Positions 28,782-40,219 of a stretch of 64,000 bases of DNA are shown one piece after another. The stretch's first letter is position 1. Every line of letters begins with the position of its first letter. Below the pieces are notes generated by a model. The model was not told the origin of the DNA and searched no databases. It worked only from the letters and a program-made list of their open reading frames with translations. Origin of the DNA: Cellvibrionaceae bacterium AOL6 (GTDB taxonomy: Bacteria; Pseudomonadota; Gammaproteobacteria; Pseudomonadales; Cellvibrionaceae); the NCBI GenBank assembly GCA_003265435.1, contig NOXC01000010.1, positions 96,889 through 160,888 on the forward strand, given 5' to 3'. Both the position numbers and the translations under genes were made by a program.

Positions 28782-29870
28782 ATGAGCCTGCTCAACGTAG
28801 ACCTGGGGGAACGCAGTTACCCGATTATTATTCGCGATAAGCTACTGCAGGAGCCTAGCGCTTGGCATTCGTATTTAAGCTCTCAGGTACTCGTCGTCAC
28901 CAATGAGACGCTCGCGCCCATGTATGGGCAATCTTTGCAGGAAGACTTGAGGGCCGCCGGCTTGGAGCAGGTCGAACTCATCGCCTTGCCTGATGGGGAA
29001 GCCTACAAGACGCTGGAGACCGTCAATCGGATTTTTGATGTGCTGCTCGAAAAGCGTTTTAATCGCAAGGCGACGCTTGTGGCGCTGGGTGGCGGTGTTG
29101 TGGGGGATATGACGGGGTTTGCTGCGGCCTGTTATCAGCGTGGGGTCAATTTTGTGCAGGTTCCGACGACGCTGTTGGCGCAGGTGGACTCTTCCGTTGG
29201 CGGGAAAACCGGCGTAAACCACCCGTTGGGCAAGAATATGATCGGCGCGTTTTATCAGCCGCAATGTGTGGTGATTGATCTGTGTGTGCTCGACTCTTTA
29301 CCGGAGCGGGAGCTCTCTGCGGGTATCGCCGAGGTCATCAAGTACGGCTTAATTTATGACGCCACATTTTTTGATTGGCTTGAGCTGAATATGGACAAGT
29401 TGGTCGCCCGCGATCACGATGCGCTTGCCTACGCGATCGAAAAGAGTTGCCATACCAAGGCATTGGTCGTCGCAGAAGATGAAAAAGAGTCCGGACTTCG
29501 GGCCATTCTGAATTTGGGTCACACCTTTGGCCATGCTATTGAAGCGCATATGGGCTATGGCGAATGGCTGCATGGTGAGGCGGTCGGAGCCGGGATGTCG
29601 CTGGCCTGCGATTTGAGTGTACGCCTCGGATGGTTGGACGAAAGCGTAAAAACGCGTGCAGACGTATTGCTGAAGCGCGCCGGGCTGCCAGTGCATTCGC
29701 CCGAAGGTATGCAGCCCGCAGATTATCTGAAATACATGGCTGTAGATAAAAAGGTATTGGATAAAAAGTTGCGACTGGTATTGCTCAAGGCATTGGGTGA
29801 GGCCGTCGTGACAGAAGACTTTGATCATGCAGCTTTGGATGAGACCTTAAAGACCTATTGTCAGCCGTAA
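28782..29870 (+). CDS. aroB: 3-dehydroquinate synthase
   Basis: AroB converts DAHP to 3-dehydroquinate using NAD and a divalent metal. The 362-residue protein begins [17 protein letters not shown] and has the NAD region with [16 protein letters not shown], the glycine motif [31 protein letters not shown], and the metal ligands in [19 protein letters not shown] and [14 protein letters not shown] 28782 is preferred over a TTG two codons upstream. Between aroK and the damX-like gene in one transcript. Confidence 0.97.
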   Translation: MSLLNVDLGERSYPIIIRDKLLQEPSAWHSYLSSQVLVVTNETLAPMYGQSLQEDLRAAGLEQVELIALPDGEAYKTLETVNRIFDVLLEKRFNRKATLVALGGGVVGDMTGFAAACYQRGVNFVQVPTTLLAQVDSSVGGKTGVNHPLGKNMIGAFYQPQCVVIDLCVLDSLPERELSAGIAEVIKYGLIYDATFFDWLELNMDKLVARDHDALAYAIEKSCHTKALVVAEDEKESGLRAILNLGHTFGHAIEAHMGYGEWLHGEAVGAGMSLACDLSVRLGWLDESVKTRADVLLKRAGLPVHSPEGMQPADYLKYMAVDKKVLDKKLRLVLLKALGEAVVTEDFDHAALDETLKTYCQP

Positions 29871-29888
29871 ACGGCAGGAGCGAGGGAC

Positions 29889-31388
29889 GTGCAATCAGGG
29901 GCCGGAACCTATTACACCACGCCCAGCTTGGGGGGCTTGATTCAGCAACTCAAGCACTTGAGCCTATTCGGAGCGGATGCGCTCGTCATTGAGGGGGAGT
30001 CCGGCAGCGGACGCAGTGCGTTGGCCCAGGTCATGCTCAATGAATTGAAGGCAGGCCAATCCGCGGAGGTGCCTGTCGCGGTGAATGCGTTCAGCATAAA
30101 TGACGCCATGGACGACTTCGGCGTGATCTCTGGTTTTACCCAGGCCCTCGGTGTGCCCTCTACCGCGATGACCATTGGTGAGCGCCTTACGTTGCTGCGC
30201 AATTTCTCGCAAAACCTGATGCGTGAGAAAAAATTGGCGATTCTGCTCGTTGACCACGCGGAATTGATGAGCGATGAAACGCTCGGTGCAGCACTGAGCT
30301 TGCTGCAGGGTGAAGCGGACACGGGCTTTGGTCTGCGCTATCTGTTTTTTGCCAATCCGGGCTTCGCGACTCGCATCGATCAGCTGGGTCTGCTTGAGCT
30401 TTCTGTATACGATTTTCAAATGCCTGAATTCAGTGCGTCGGAACTGGAGCAGGTGCTACTGGCGCATTTCCCGGATCTCGCGAAGTTGGAAGAAGAGGGA
30501 CGGCTCCCGTCTACGACCGCGATATGGAATCGATCTGGAGGCAATCCAGGGCGAGCCATAGAGTTTGTTCAGCACCAATTGGAGGCGCAACGCCATGGCG
30601 GCCTGAGTGCGGACATCCGCCGTATGCCGCTTCTGCATATCGGCTTGCTTGCGGTGCTTGTGATTGTGCTCGCACTGTTGGCGTTATTGAAAGCGTTTAG
30701 CGGCGGCGACGAGCCCGAGCGCAAACAGGTGGTGCTGGAGTCGCCGCCATTACTCGAAAAGCGGCCTGAAACGCCTAAACCAGATTCACCAGAAGATGAT
30801 TCTGTGCGAGCAGGCTTTGATGCGGTTGATGCTGACAGGCTGTCGGGTCCCGGTAAGCAAGATGGCGCTGCCGCGGATGGGTTTGCTGTGATAAGCGATA
30901 CGCCCGCACCGGAAGCGACCTTGGTGCCAGAGCCCACCGCCACGCCCAGTCCTGTGCCGACCCCGGCGCCCACCCCTGTAGCAACCCCCACTCCGGCCCC
31001 GACGCCAGAACCGGTGCTTGAGTCAGAACTGTCGACGGCTGAACCCACTCGTCCTACGCGCCCAGCCGCGACGGAGTTATCTGGGGAAGAGCAGTTCCTG
31101 CTCAATCAACCGAGCTCGGCCTATGTGCTTCAACTTGTGGCGGCGAGCCAGCGGGAGTCCCTCGAAAGCTATATTCAGGCGCAGAGTAATCGGGAAATGC
31201 TGCACATTTATCGACGCTTGCGCGACAGCGGGGGGCACTGGTACATTGTGGTGCTCGGGCCCTACGCAAACAAAGCAGAGGCCGAACGAGCCATTCCTGG
31301 GCTCCCCGCAGCACAGAAAAAAGCGGGTCCCTGGCCTAAGAGTATGCAGGCGGTCAAGCGGGAAATCGAAGCGTTTCGTGACAATTAG
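29889..31388 (+). CDS. damX: DamX-like protein: AAA-type N domain, membrane helix, SPOR domain
   Basis: A 499-residue bitopic protein of the DamX type, which locates to the division septum. Residues about 10-240 resemble an ExeA/AAA ATPase domain, but the P loop reads GESGSGRS with Arg42 where the catalytic Lys is expected; a Walker B-like LLVDHAELM follows. One membrane helix (about 247-270) leads into an acidic and Pro-Thr-rich linker (about 285-395, with PTPAPTPVATPTP), then a C-terminal SPOR domain (about 415-495, AYVLQLVAASQRESLESYIQ). Start GTG 29889. Position after aroB is the classic one for damX. ATPase activity is doubtful because of the Arg. Confidence 0.88.
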   Translation: MQSGAGTYYTTPSLGGLIQQLKHLSLFGADALVIEGESGSGRSALAQVMLNELKAGQSAEVPVAVNAFSINDAMDDFGVISGFTQALGVPSTAMTIGERLTLLRNFSQNLMREKKLAILLVDHAELMSDETLGAALSLLQGEADTGFGLRYLFFANPGFATRIDQLGLLELSVYDFQMPEFSASELEQVLLAHFPDLAKLEEEGRLPSTTAIWNRSGGNPGRAIEFVQHQLEAQRHGGLSADIRRMPLLHIGLLAVLVIVLALLALLKAFSGGDEPERKQVVLESPPLLEKRPETPKPDSPEDDSVRAGFDAVDADRLSGPGKQDGAAADGFAVISDTPAPEATLVPEPTATPSPVPTPAPTPVATPTPAPTPEPVLESELSTAEPTRPTRPAATELSGEEQFLLNQPSSAYVLQLVAASQRESLESYIQAQSNREMLHIYRRLRDSGGHWYIVVLGPYANKAEAERAIPGLPAAQKKAGPWPKSMQAVKREIEAFRDN

Positions 31389-31427
31389 CCACATATGGCT
31401 GGATTTTAAAGGTATCTGGCTGACCCT

Positions 31428-31621
31428 AAGTAGTGCACATCTTGCGTATTTCACGCGCTGCGGTTAACATTCAGCGCCATTTTTCACCAAAGCCCCTACA
31501 GATCAGGGGCTTTTTTGTCTCAATGGGCAGGTGGCTTTAGCCGCCACAAACAGGTTTAGCAGTGGTCTCTGGTACGTTGTATGCAGCGTGTCTGAGGTCC
31601 TGTGTCCAAAGTAGTGCACAT
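31428..31621 (+). repeat. Pair of 13-base direct repeats before gltB
   Basis: AAGTAGTGCACAT occurs at 31428-31440 and again at 31609-31621, six bases before the gltB start; the damX terminator lies between them. The copies could be binding sites, or traces of a duplication. The function is not known. Confidence 0.5.
31489..31516 (+). terminator. Terminator after the damX-like gene
   Basis: AAAGCCCCT (31489-31497) pairs with AGGGGCTTT (31505-31513) and is followed by T to 31516. It closes the pilM-to-damX transcript. Confidence 0.85.
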
Positions 31622-31626
31622 TCCCT

Positions 31627-34600
31627 ATGAAAAAAGCGACTGAAAATACGAACGCTGGCTTGTACAAGCTGGACGAATTCAAAGACAACTGCGGTTTTGG
31701 CCTCATTGCGCACCTGAAAGGTAAGCCGAGCCATGAGCTGTTGGAAAAGGGCATTGAGTCTCTGACCTGCATGACCCACCGCGGTGGTATTGCCGCTGAC
31801 GGCAAGACCGGAGACGGCTGTGGCCTGCTGATCAAAAAGCCGGATAGCTTTTTGCGCACCGTGGCGAAAGAGGAGCTGGGTCTTGAATTGAGCGAGCATT
31901 ACGGCATTGGCGCTCTGATGCTGAGCAAAGACGAAAGCAAGGCCAAAGCGGCGCGCCGAGTGGTTGAGGAAGAACTCGAGCGAGGCGGCTTCGACGATGT
32001 GACCTGGAGATTGGTGCCGACGGACGATGCCTGCCTGGGGCCAATTGCCCTGGCGTCGCTGCCCGATTTTTATCACGTCTTTATTAATGCGCAAGGTGTC
32101 GAATTACAGGCTCTGAATGCCAAGTTATTCGTTGTGCGCCGCAAGATCGAAATTCGTCTCGCGCAGGACGAAGATTTTTACATCGCCAGCCTGAGTGCGA
32201 CCGTACTGTCTTATAAGGGCCTGATGATGCCCGTGGACCTGCCCGGTTTTTACCTCGACCTGGCCGACCCGCGCATGGAAACGGCTATTTGCGTTTTCCA
32301 CCAGCGTTTTTCGACCAACACCTTACCTCGTTGGCCGCTTGCTCAGCCGTTCCGACTGATTGCCCACAATGGTGAAATCAATACGATTACCGGCAACCGA
32401 AACTGGTCTGTGGCGCGGACGAAAAAATTCCAGACCGAATTGCTCCCCAAGCTGGATGAAATTGTGCCGTTGGTTAACCGTACCGGTTCGGACTCTTCCA
32501 GCCTCGACAACATGCTTGAGCTGTTGATGATTGGCGGCATGGATTTACATCGTGCGATACGCATGTTGGTCCCGCCCGCCTGGCAAAACGTGGAGCACAT
32601 GGACGCAGACCTGAAAGCGTTCTACGAGTACAACTCGATGCACGTCGAGCCATGGGATGGTCCAGCGGGATTGGTAATGACCGATGGTCGTTATGCTGTT
32701 TGTACCCTTGATCGAAACGGTCTGCGACCCTCGCGTTGGGTGATTACTAAAGACGACATCATTACCGTGGCGTCTGAAATCGGTGTGTATGACTACGCGC
32801 CGGAAGATGTGGTTGCGAAAGGCCGACTCGGCCCCGGTCAGATCCTCTCTGTGGATACAGAGAGCGGCGAACTGCACCATACACGAGACATCGATCAGCA
32901 ACTGAAAACCAGTAAGCCTTATCGTAAATGGCTGGCTGAACGTGCGCTGCGTCTCGAAAGTCAGCTTGTGCGGGATGCCTCTGAAAATGGCCTCGACCCC
33001 GATCAGGTCAATTCTGCGATGAAGCTCTATCAGATCACCTTTGAAGAGTGTGATCAGGTGCTGCGACCACTGGCGGAAGCGGGCCAGGAAGCGGTCGGTT
33101 CCATGGGGGATGACACGCCGATGGCTGTGCTGTCTGCCAAGCAGCGTCCTTTATACGACTATTTTCGCCAGCAGTTCGCCCAGGTAACGAACCCGCCGAT
33201 CGATCCTTTGCGGGAAGCGATCGTGATGTCACTGGAAACCTGTTTGGGACGCGAATTGTCGGTGTTTGATGAAACACCAGAGCACGCGGACCGTGTGATT
33301 CTCACCAGCCCGGTGCTGACCCCTGCGAAATTCCGTGCGCTTGCGACACTCGATCGCCCGGGTTTCACCATGCAGAGTTTCAGCCTGCATTACGATCACA
33401 GCAAAATAAAGCTGCAGCACGCGATTGAGCTTCTGCTCGAAGACGTGGTGGCCGCAGTCAAAAAAGGTGTGAGCCTTATTGTGTTGAGCGATGCGGACCC
33501 GAGCTCGGACACGCTGCCCATTCATGCCTTGCTCGCCACGGGCGCAGTGCACCATCGCCTGACGCGTGAAGGCTTGCGTTGCGATGCGAACATTATTGTA
33601 GAAACCGGTACGGCGCGGGATTCGCATCACTTCGCGACCCTCATCGGTTACGGAGCGACCGCGGTATATCCTTATCTCAGCTACTACGTGATGAATCGCA
33701 TGATCGATTCTGGCGAGCTACTGGTTGAGCATAGCGACGCGTACCACAACTTCAAAAAAGGCATCGACAAAGGCTTGCTTAAGATCCTGTCGAAAATGGG
33801 TATCTCCACGATCGCGAGTTATCGCGGTGCGCAACTGTTTGAAGCGGTCGGGCTCGATGAAGAAGTGGTCGACACCTGTTTCGCCGGTACCGCAAGCCGC
33901 CTTAAAGGCGCGGGTTTTGAACTGCTTGAAGCGGATCAGAAAGTGCTTGCGGCAGATGCCTGGAAGCAACGTAAAAAAATCGCGCCCGGCGGTTTACTGA
34001 AATACATCCATGGTCAGGAGTATCACGCGTTCAACCCGGATGTGGTGCAAACGCTGCAGAAAGCCGTGAAGACCGGCGACTATTCGGTATGGCGTGACTA
34101 CGCCGGGCTGGTCAATGATCGGCCGGTCGCCACCTTGCGAGATTTGTTGAAATTTCGTGAAGATACGACGCCTGTGCCACTGGACGAAGTTGAACCGATG
34201 GAAGCCATCGTGCGTCGCTTTGATTCCGCCGCAATGTCGTTGGGGGCGCTGAGCCCCGAAGCCCACGAGGCCCTGGCGGAAGCCATGAACACTTTGGGCG
34301 GTCGCTCGAACAGTGGTGAGGGTGGTGAAGACCCTGTGCGTTTTGGCACCAATAAAGTGTCCAAAATTAAGCAGATTGCCTCCGGCCGTTTTGGGGTTAC
34401 CCCGCATTATCTGGTTAATGCTGACGTGCTTCAGATTAAAGTCGCTCAAGGTGCGAAGCCGGGCGAAGGTGGACAGCTGCCCGGTAAGAAGGTGAATGCC
34501 TTAATTGCAAGGCTGCGTTATTCCGTGCCCGGAGTGACCCTGATTTCGCCTCCACCGCACCACGATATTTATTCGATTGAAGATCTCGCGCAGCTGATCT

Positions 34601-36096
34601 ACGACTTGAAACAGGTGAACCCGGATGCACTGGTATCCGTGAAGCTGGTTTCGCGCCCGGGTGTGGGCACGATTGCAGCCGGTGTGGCGAAAGCCTACGC
34701 CGACTTGATCACCATTTCCGGTTATGACGGCGGCACGGCGGCCAGCCCGTTGACCTCCATTCGCTACGCAGGCTCTCCGTGGGAGCTTGGCCTGTCTGAA
34801 ACGCATCAGACACTGCGCGCGAACGACCTGCGCGATAAAGTGCGTGTACAAACCGATGGCGGACTCAAAACGGGTTACGATGTGGTGAAAGCCGCAATGC
34901 TCGGTGCGGAGAGCTTCGGCTTTGGTACGGCACCGATGGTGGCGCTGGGTTGTAAATATCTGCGAATTTGCCACCTGAACAACTGTGCTACGGGTGTTGC
35001 GACTCAGGACGATACCCTGCGTCGTGACCACTACAAGGGCACCGTTGAAATGGCGATGAACTTCTTCCGCTTTGTCGCGGAAGAGGCGCGTGAATGGATG
35101 GCGCGTATGGGTGTGCGCAGTCTCGATGAGTTGGTGGGTCGAGTGGACCTGCTTGAGCAAATTGAAGGCACGACTCAGAAGCATGCACGCTTGGACTTGA
35201 GCCCTATTTTGCACACCGATGCGCTTTTGGACAGCAAACCGCAAATCTGTACCACGCCGAAAAACAAGCCTTATGACGAAGGTCTGACGGCGGAATCCAT
35301 GGTGGCGGCCATGTTGCCGAGCATTGAGTCGAAGAGTGGCGGCGAATTTGAATTCAAAGTCACCAACTGTGATCGCTCTATCGGTGCTCGCATCAGCGGC
35401 GAAATTGCGAAACGTCATGGTAACCAGGGCATGGCGGATGCCCCGGTTAAGCTCAAACTGACCGGCGTAGCCGGGCAGAGCCTGGGTGTTTGGAACGCGG
35501 GCGGCCTCGAGATCTACCTCGAAGGCGATGCCAACGATTACGTCGGGAAAGGCATGGCGGGCGGTAAGATTGTATTGCGTCCACCTCGTGTCTCGACCTT
35601 TGCGTCGAACGAAACCAGTATCATGGGGAACACCTGCCTGTACGGTGCAACCGGTGGTAAATTGTTCGCGTCCGGTTTAGCGGGTGAACGCTGCGGTGTG
35701 CGCAACTCGGGAGCACATGTTGTTGTTGAGGGCGCTGGCGATCACTGTTGTGAATATATGACTGGCGGTATGGTCACCGTGCTTGGTCCAACTGGTGTGA
35801 ACTTCGGTGCCGGCATGACGGGTGGTTTTGCCTACGTGCTCGACGAAGCGAACGTCTTCGTCGATCGCTACAACCATGAGCTGGTAGAAATCACTCGCGT
35901 CAATACCGAAGCGCTCGAAGCGCATCGCAATCACTTGCGCAGCGTGATCGAGGAATTTGTGGCTGAAACGGAAAGTGCACACGGCCAGAATATTCTCGAT
36001 AACTTCGATAATTACATCGGCAAGTTCTGGTTGGTTAAGCCCAAGGCCTCCAACCTCAAGACTTTGCTCGACAGCGTGAAGCAGCGCGGCGAATAA
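31627..36096 (+). CDS. gltB: Glutamate synthase (NADPH) large subunit
   Basis: GltB transfers the amide of glutamine to 2-oxoglutarate, giving two glutamates. The 1489-residue precursor starts [20 protein letters not shown]; the propeptide is removed at Cys22 of [10 protein letters not shown], the glutaminase nucleophile. The class II amidotransferase domain (about 22-430), central domain (about 470-770), FMN synthase domain (about 830-1200, with [13 protein letters not shown] and [14 protein letters not shown]) and C-terminal beta-helix (about 1250-1480) are complete. The 3Fe-4S cysteines are in [15 protein letters not shown]. Start ATG 31627 follows a separate leader after the damX terminator; gltD follows by 51 bases. 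Confidence 0.98.
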   Translation: MKKATENTNAGLYKLDEFKDNCGFGLIAHLKGKPSHELLEKGIESLTCMTHRGGIAADGKTGDGCGLLIKKPDSFLRTVAKEELGLELSEHYGIGALMLSKDESKAKAARRVVEEELERGGFDDVTWRLVPTDDACLGPIALASLPDFYHVFINAQGVELQALNAKLFVVRRKIEIRLAQDEDFYIASLSATVLSYKGLMMPVDLPGFYLDLADPRMETAICVFHQRFSTNTLPRWPLAQPFRLIAHNGEINTITGNRNWSVARTKKFQTELLPKLDEIVPLVNRTGSDSSSLDNMLELLMIGGMDLHRAIRMLVPPAWQNVEHMDADLKAFYEYNSMHVEPWDGPAGLVMTDGRYAVCTLDRNGLRPSRWVITKDDIITVASEIGVYDYAPEDVVAKGRLGPGQILSVDTESGELHHTRDIDQQLKTSKPYRKWLAERALRLESQLVRDASENGLDPDQVNSAMKLYQITFEECDQVLRPLAEAGQEAVGSMGDDTPMAVLSAKQRPLYDYFRQQFAQVTNPPIDPLREAIVMSLETCLGRELSVFDETPEHADRVILTSPVLTPAKFRALATLDRPGFTMQSFSLHYDHSKIKLQHAIELLLEDVVAAVKKGVSLIVLSDADPSSDTLPIHALLATGAVHHRLTREGLRCDANIIVETGTARDSHHFATLIGYGATAVYPYLSYYVMNRMIDSGELLVEHSDAYHNFKKGIDKGLLKILSKMGISTIASYRGAQLFEAVGLDEEVVDTCFAGTASRLKGAGFELLEADQKVLAADAWKQRKKIAPGGLLKYIHGQEYHAFNPDVVQTLQKAVKTGDYSVWRDYAGLVNDRPVATLRDLLKFREDTTPVPLDEVEPMEAIVRRFDSAAMSLGALSPEAHEALAEAMNTLGGRSNSGEGGEDPVRFGTNKVSKIKQIASGRFGVTPHYLVNADVLQIKVAQGAKPGEGGQLPGKKVNALIARLRYSVPGVTLISPPPHHDIYSIEDLAQLIYDLKQVNPDALVSVKLVSRPGVGTIAAGVAKAYADLITISGYDGGTAASPLTSIRYAGSPWELGLSETHQTLRANDLRDKVRVQTDGGLKTGYDVVKAAMLGAESFGFGTAPMVALGCKYLRICHLNNCATGVATQDDTLRRDHYKGTVEMAMNFFRFVAEEAREWMARMGVRSLDELVGRVDLLEQIEGTTQKHARLDLSPILHTDALLDSKPQICTTPKNKPYDEGLTAESMVAAMLPSIESKSGGEFEFKVTNCDRSIGARISGEIAKRHGNQGMADAPVKLKLTGVAGQSLGVWNAGGLEIYLEGDANDYVGKGMAGGKIVLRPPRVSTFASNETSIMGNTCLYGATGGKLFASGLAGERCGVRNSGAHVVVEGAGDHCCEYMTGGMVTVLGPTGVNFGAGMTGGFAYVLDEANVFVDRYNHELVEITRVNTEALEAHRNHLRSVIEEFVAETESAHGQNILDNFDNYIGKFWLVKPKASNLKTLLDSVKQRGE

Positions 36097-36135
36097 GTCG
36101 CGCTTTCCGTTGGCACCGAATAGATTGCAGATTAA

Positions 36136-37566
<1,431 letters not shown>

Positions 37567-37581
37567 TCGGTCTGAGATGCG

Positions 37582-37610
37582 AAAAAACGCTCCTCTAAGG
37601 AGCGTTTTTT
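37582..37610 (+). terminator. Terminator after gltD
   Basis: A perfect 13-base stem, AAAAAACGCTCCT with AGGAGCGTTTTTT, and a three-base CTA loop. The flanking A and T runs make it bidirectional in form, but only + strand genes are near. Confidence 0.92.
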
Positions 37611-37674
37611 GTTTTGGGTTCGCAATCGTTCTGGCGAGATCCAACAAAATAGTCAATAACGAGGTGTTGCCGAC

Positions 37675-38742
37675 ATGGCCGAGTTGAAAAATGACCGTTT
37701 CCTGCGCGCGCTTCTGCGCCAGCCGGTGGACCGCACTCCTGTCTGGATGATGCGACAAGCAGGCAGGTATCTACCAGAGTACCGTGAAACTCGCGCCAAA
37801 GCGGGCGACTTCATGTCTCTGTGTAAAAATACCGAGCTGGCTTGTGAGGTGACACTGCAGCCACTGCGTCGCTACCCGATTGATGCCGCCATCCTGTTTT
37901 CAGACATCTTGACCATTCCGGATGCGATGGGTCTCGGCCTGTATTTCGAGACCGGTGAGGGCCCCAAGTTCAAGCGCCCCTTGCGCAGTGCCGCCGACAT
38001 TGATGCGCTGGAAGTGCTCAACACGGCCGAGCAGCTCAGTTACGTGACCGATGCGGTCAGCATGATTCGTCGCGAGCTGAACGGCTCGGTGCCGCTGATC
38101 GGATTCTCTGGCAGTCCCTGGACCTTAGCGACCTACATGATTGAAGGCGGTTCGAGCAAGGATTTTCGCCGTGCCAAAGCCTTGTTGTATGATGATCCCG
38201 ATTTGGCGGAGGTGCTGCTCGATAAGTTGGCGGACTCCGTAGCGGACTACCTGAACGCACAAATTGCAGCGGGCGCACAAGCGGTGCAGATCTTTGACAG
38301 CTGGGGTGGTGCACTTGCCCATGATGCGTATTTGCGCTTCTCCTTGCGCCCTATGAAGAAGATTATCAGTAAGCTCACACGCGAAGCCGATGGCCGACGC
38401 GTCCCCGTGGTGATGTTTACCAAAGGTGGGGGCCAGTGGCTCGAAACCATGGCCGAGAGCGGTGCCGATGCACTGGGCTTGGATTGGACCACGGATATTT
38501 CGCTGGCGCGTGATCGCGTTGGGGATAAAGTGGCCTTGCAGGGCAACATGGACCCTGCGGTGCTGTACGCGAGCCCGGAAGCCATTCGCTCTGAAGTCGC
38601 TCGAATCCTGGCGGCCTACGGCGACGGTACTGGGCATGTGTTCAATCTGGGGCATGGTATTACCCCGGATGTCGACCCGGAGCACGCAGGCGCGTTCTTC
38701 AATGCCGTTGCCGAGCTGTCCTCCGCTTACCATAGAGTGTGA
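37675..38742 (+). CDS. hemE: Uroporphyrinogen decarboxylase
   Basis: HemE decarboxylates uroporphyrinogen III to coproporphyrinogen III in haem synthesis. The 355-residue protein starts [20 protein letters not shown] and has the N-terminal signature [14 protein letters not shown], the second signature [17 protein letters not shown] and [12 protein letters not shown] with the catalytic Asp. Complete and standard length. ATG 37675 lies 65 bases after the gltD terminator, so it has its own promoter in that gap, which I cannot place with confidence. The HD-GYP gene follows with its own promoter. Confidence 0.98.
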   Translation: MAELKNDRFLRALLRQPVDRTPVWMMRQAGRYLPEYRETRAKAGDFMSLCKNTELACEVTLQPLRRYPIDAAILFSDILTIPDAMGLGLYFETGEGPKFKRPLRSAADIDALEVLNTAEQLSYVTDAVSMIRRELNGSVPLIGFSGSPWTLATYMIEGGSSKDFRRAKALLYDDPDLAEVLLDKLADSVADYLNAQIAAGAQAVQIFDSWGGALAHDAYLRFSLRPMKKIISKLTREADGRRVPVVMFTKGGGQWLETMAESGADALGLDWTTDISLARDRVGDKVALQGNMDPAVLYASPEAIRSEVARILAAYGDGTGHVFNLGHGITPDVDPEHAGAFFNAVAELSSAYHRV

Positions 38743-38770
38743 AGGAGCGCCCAGGCTGGCGCGTAATAGC

Positions 38771-38798
38771 TCGACAACGCAAGACGCTCGTTTATAAT
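38771..38798 (+). promoter_or_regulatory. Sigma70 promoter of the HD-GYP-like gene
   Basis: TCGACA (38771-38776) and a perfect TATAAT (38793-38798) are separated by 16 bases, about 50 bases before the TTG start of the next gene, so that gene is transcribed apart from hemE. Confidence 0.65.
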
Positions 38799-38849
38799 CG
38801 AGGGGCGTCTCGAACTGAGGGCGTGAAGCAAACGGATTGAGGAAGCGTC

Positions 38850-40211
38850 TTGGGCGTTAAGCAAGTCAAAGTTGATGTCAATGAGCTCACGGTAGGCATG
38901 TTTGTCTCCGGGCTTGATCGCCCGTGGACGCAAACGCCGTTCCCCTTGCAAGGGTTCTACATCCGTGACCTGTCCGAGATCAAAGAGCTTAAGGTACATT
39001 GCAATCACGTCTATATCGATGTGATCAAAGGCTCCCCGCCGGTTAAAACCAATCTCAAACGCCTCAGCCAAAAAGCCGCCAGCCGAGAGAAGGCCGCTCG
39101 AGCCGCGCGCGGTAACAAAGTCACCGATGTGGCGCCATTACGCATTCGGCGTGATGTGTATACCGAAATTCAGCCAATCGAGAAGGAAATCGGTCAGGCG
39201 AAGGCCCTGCACCAGCAGGTGTACAGTGCGGTTGGCACAGTGCTCAGCCAGATCAATGTTGATCATCAGCAGGTACCGATCAAGGAAACCAAGCGCGCCG
39301 CGAGCGCCATGGTCGATAGCGTCCTGCGTAGCCCCGACGCCTTTACCTGGTTGAGCCGGGTTCGGGAAAAAGATGAATACACCTACAGTCACGCCGTGCG
39401 CTCCGCGGTATGGGCGATTTTGTTCGGTCGACACATAGGCTTGCCGAAGCCCGAGTTGGACGTGCTCGCGATGGGCGTGCTGCTGAAAGACATCGGTAAG
39501 ACTAAACTGCCTCGTCAACTCATCGAAAAATCCGAGCGCACGCAAGTGGAGCAGGAAGCCTACGAGAAGTTTGTTGAGTACGGCATAGAAATTTTACGGA
39601 AGTTGCCCGATGTGAAGCCTCGCGTGACTTCCGTTATTAAGACCCATTGCGAGCGGGTCAATGGCAGTGGCTTCCCCAGCCACTTGCGCGGCGATAAGAT
39701 CCCTTTACTGGGTAAAATTGCCGGTATCGTCACATACTATGACGAGACCACCAATCCACGGAACGAAAACCCACTGTCGCCTTCGAAGGCGGTGTCTCAT
39801 TTGTATGAGGCGCGAGGGATTGAGTTTCAAGAAGATCTGGTCGTTGAATTTATTCGCGCGATTGGCTTGTATCCGACAGGCACGCTGGTCGAACTGAATA
39901 CCGGTGAAGTGGGTGTGGTCGTCGAGCAGAATTTTGAGCGCCGTCTCAAGCCCAAGGTCATGGTGGTGCTCGACGCCGTAAAAGAGCATCTTGATGAACC
40001 GGTACTCGTTGATTTAGCAAAGCTGGATAAAGAGCGTCAGACAAAACTCGACTCAGGCAAGTACCTGCCGAGTGAAGTCGACAGCATTGAAATTGCTCAG
40101 GACCTTCAGCCCGGGTCCTATGAAATCGATATCGCGTATATTCGAGACCATTATATCGATTCGAAGGGCAGCTCCGGTTTACTGTCTAAGCTCAAGAATA
40201 AATTCTTCTGA
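38850..40211 (+). CDS. DUF3391 / degenerate HD-GYP domain protein
   Basis: A 453-residue cytoplasmic protein with a DUF3391 domain (about 1-140, VDVNELTVGMFVSGLDRPW) and an HD-GYP-type domain (about 165-345). HD-GYP enzymes hydrolyse cyclic di-GMP, but most metal ligands are replaced here: His181 is kept (TYSHAVRSAVW), the HD pair is K213-D214 (LLKDIGKTKLP), the next His position is Phe (KFVEYGIEIL), HHE is T265-H266-C267-E268, the GYP is GFP (NGSGFPSHLRG) and the later D is Thr (IVTYYDE). The tail (about 350-453) holds a conserved-looking beta-rich part. Start TTG 38850 follows GAGGAAG. Likely a catalytically dead cyclic-di-GMP sensor or partner protein; not proven. Confidence 0.8.
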   Translation: MGVKQVKVDVNELTVGMFVSGLDRPWTQTPFPLQGFYIRDLSEIKELKVHCNHVYIDVIKGSPPVKTNLKRLSQKAASREKAARAARGNKVTDVAPLRIRRDVYTEIQPIEKEIGQAKALHQQVYSAVGTVLSQINVDHQQVPIKETKRAASAMVDSVLRSPDAFTWLSRVREKDEYTYSHAVRSAVWAILFGRHIGLPKPELDVLAMGVLLKDIGKTKLPRQLIEKSERTQVEQEAYEKFVEYGIEILRKLPDVKPRVTSVIKTHCERVNGSGFPSHLRGDKIPLLGKIAGIVTYYDETTNPRNENPLSPSKAVSHLYEARGIEFQEDLVVEFIRAIGLYPTGTLVELNTGEVGVVVEQNFERRLKPKVMVVLDAVKEHLDEPVLVDLAKLDKERQTKLDSGKYLPSEVDSIEIAQDLQPGSYEIDIAYIRDHYIDSKGSSGLLSKLKNKFF

Positions 40212-40219
40212 TCGCCTCG

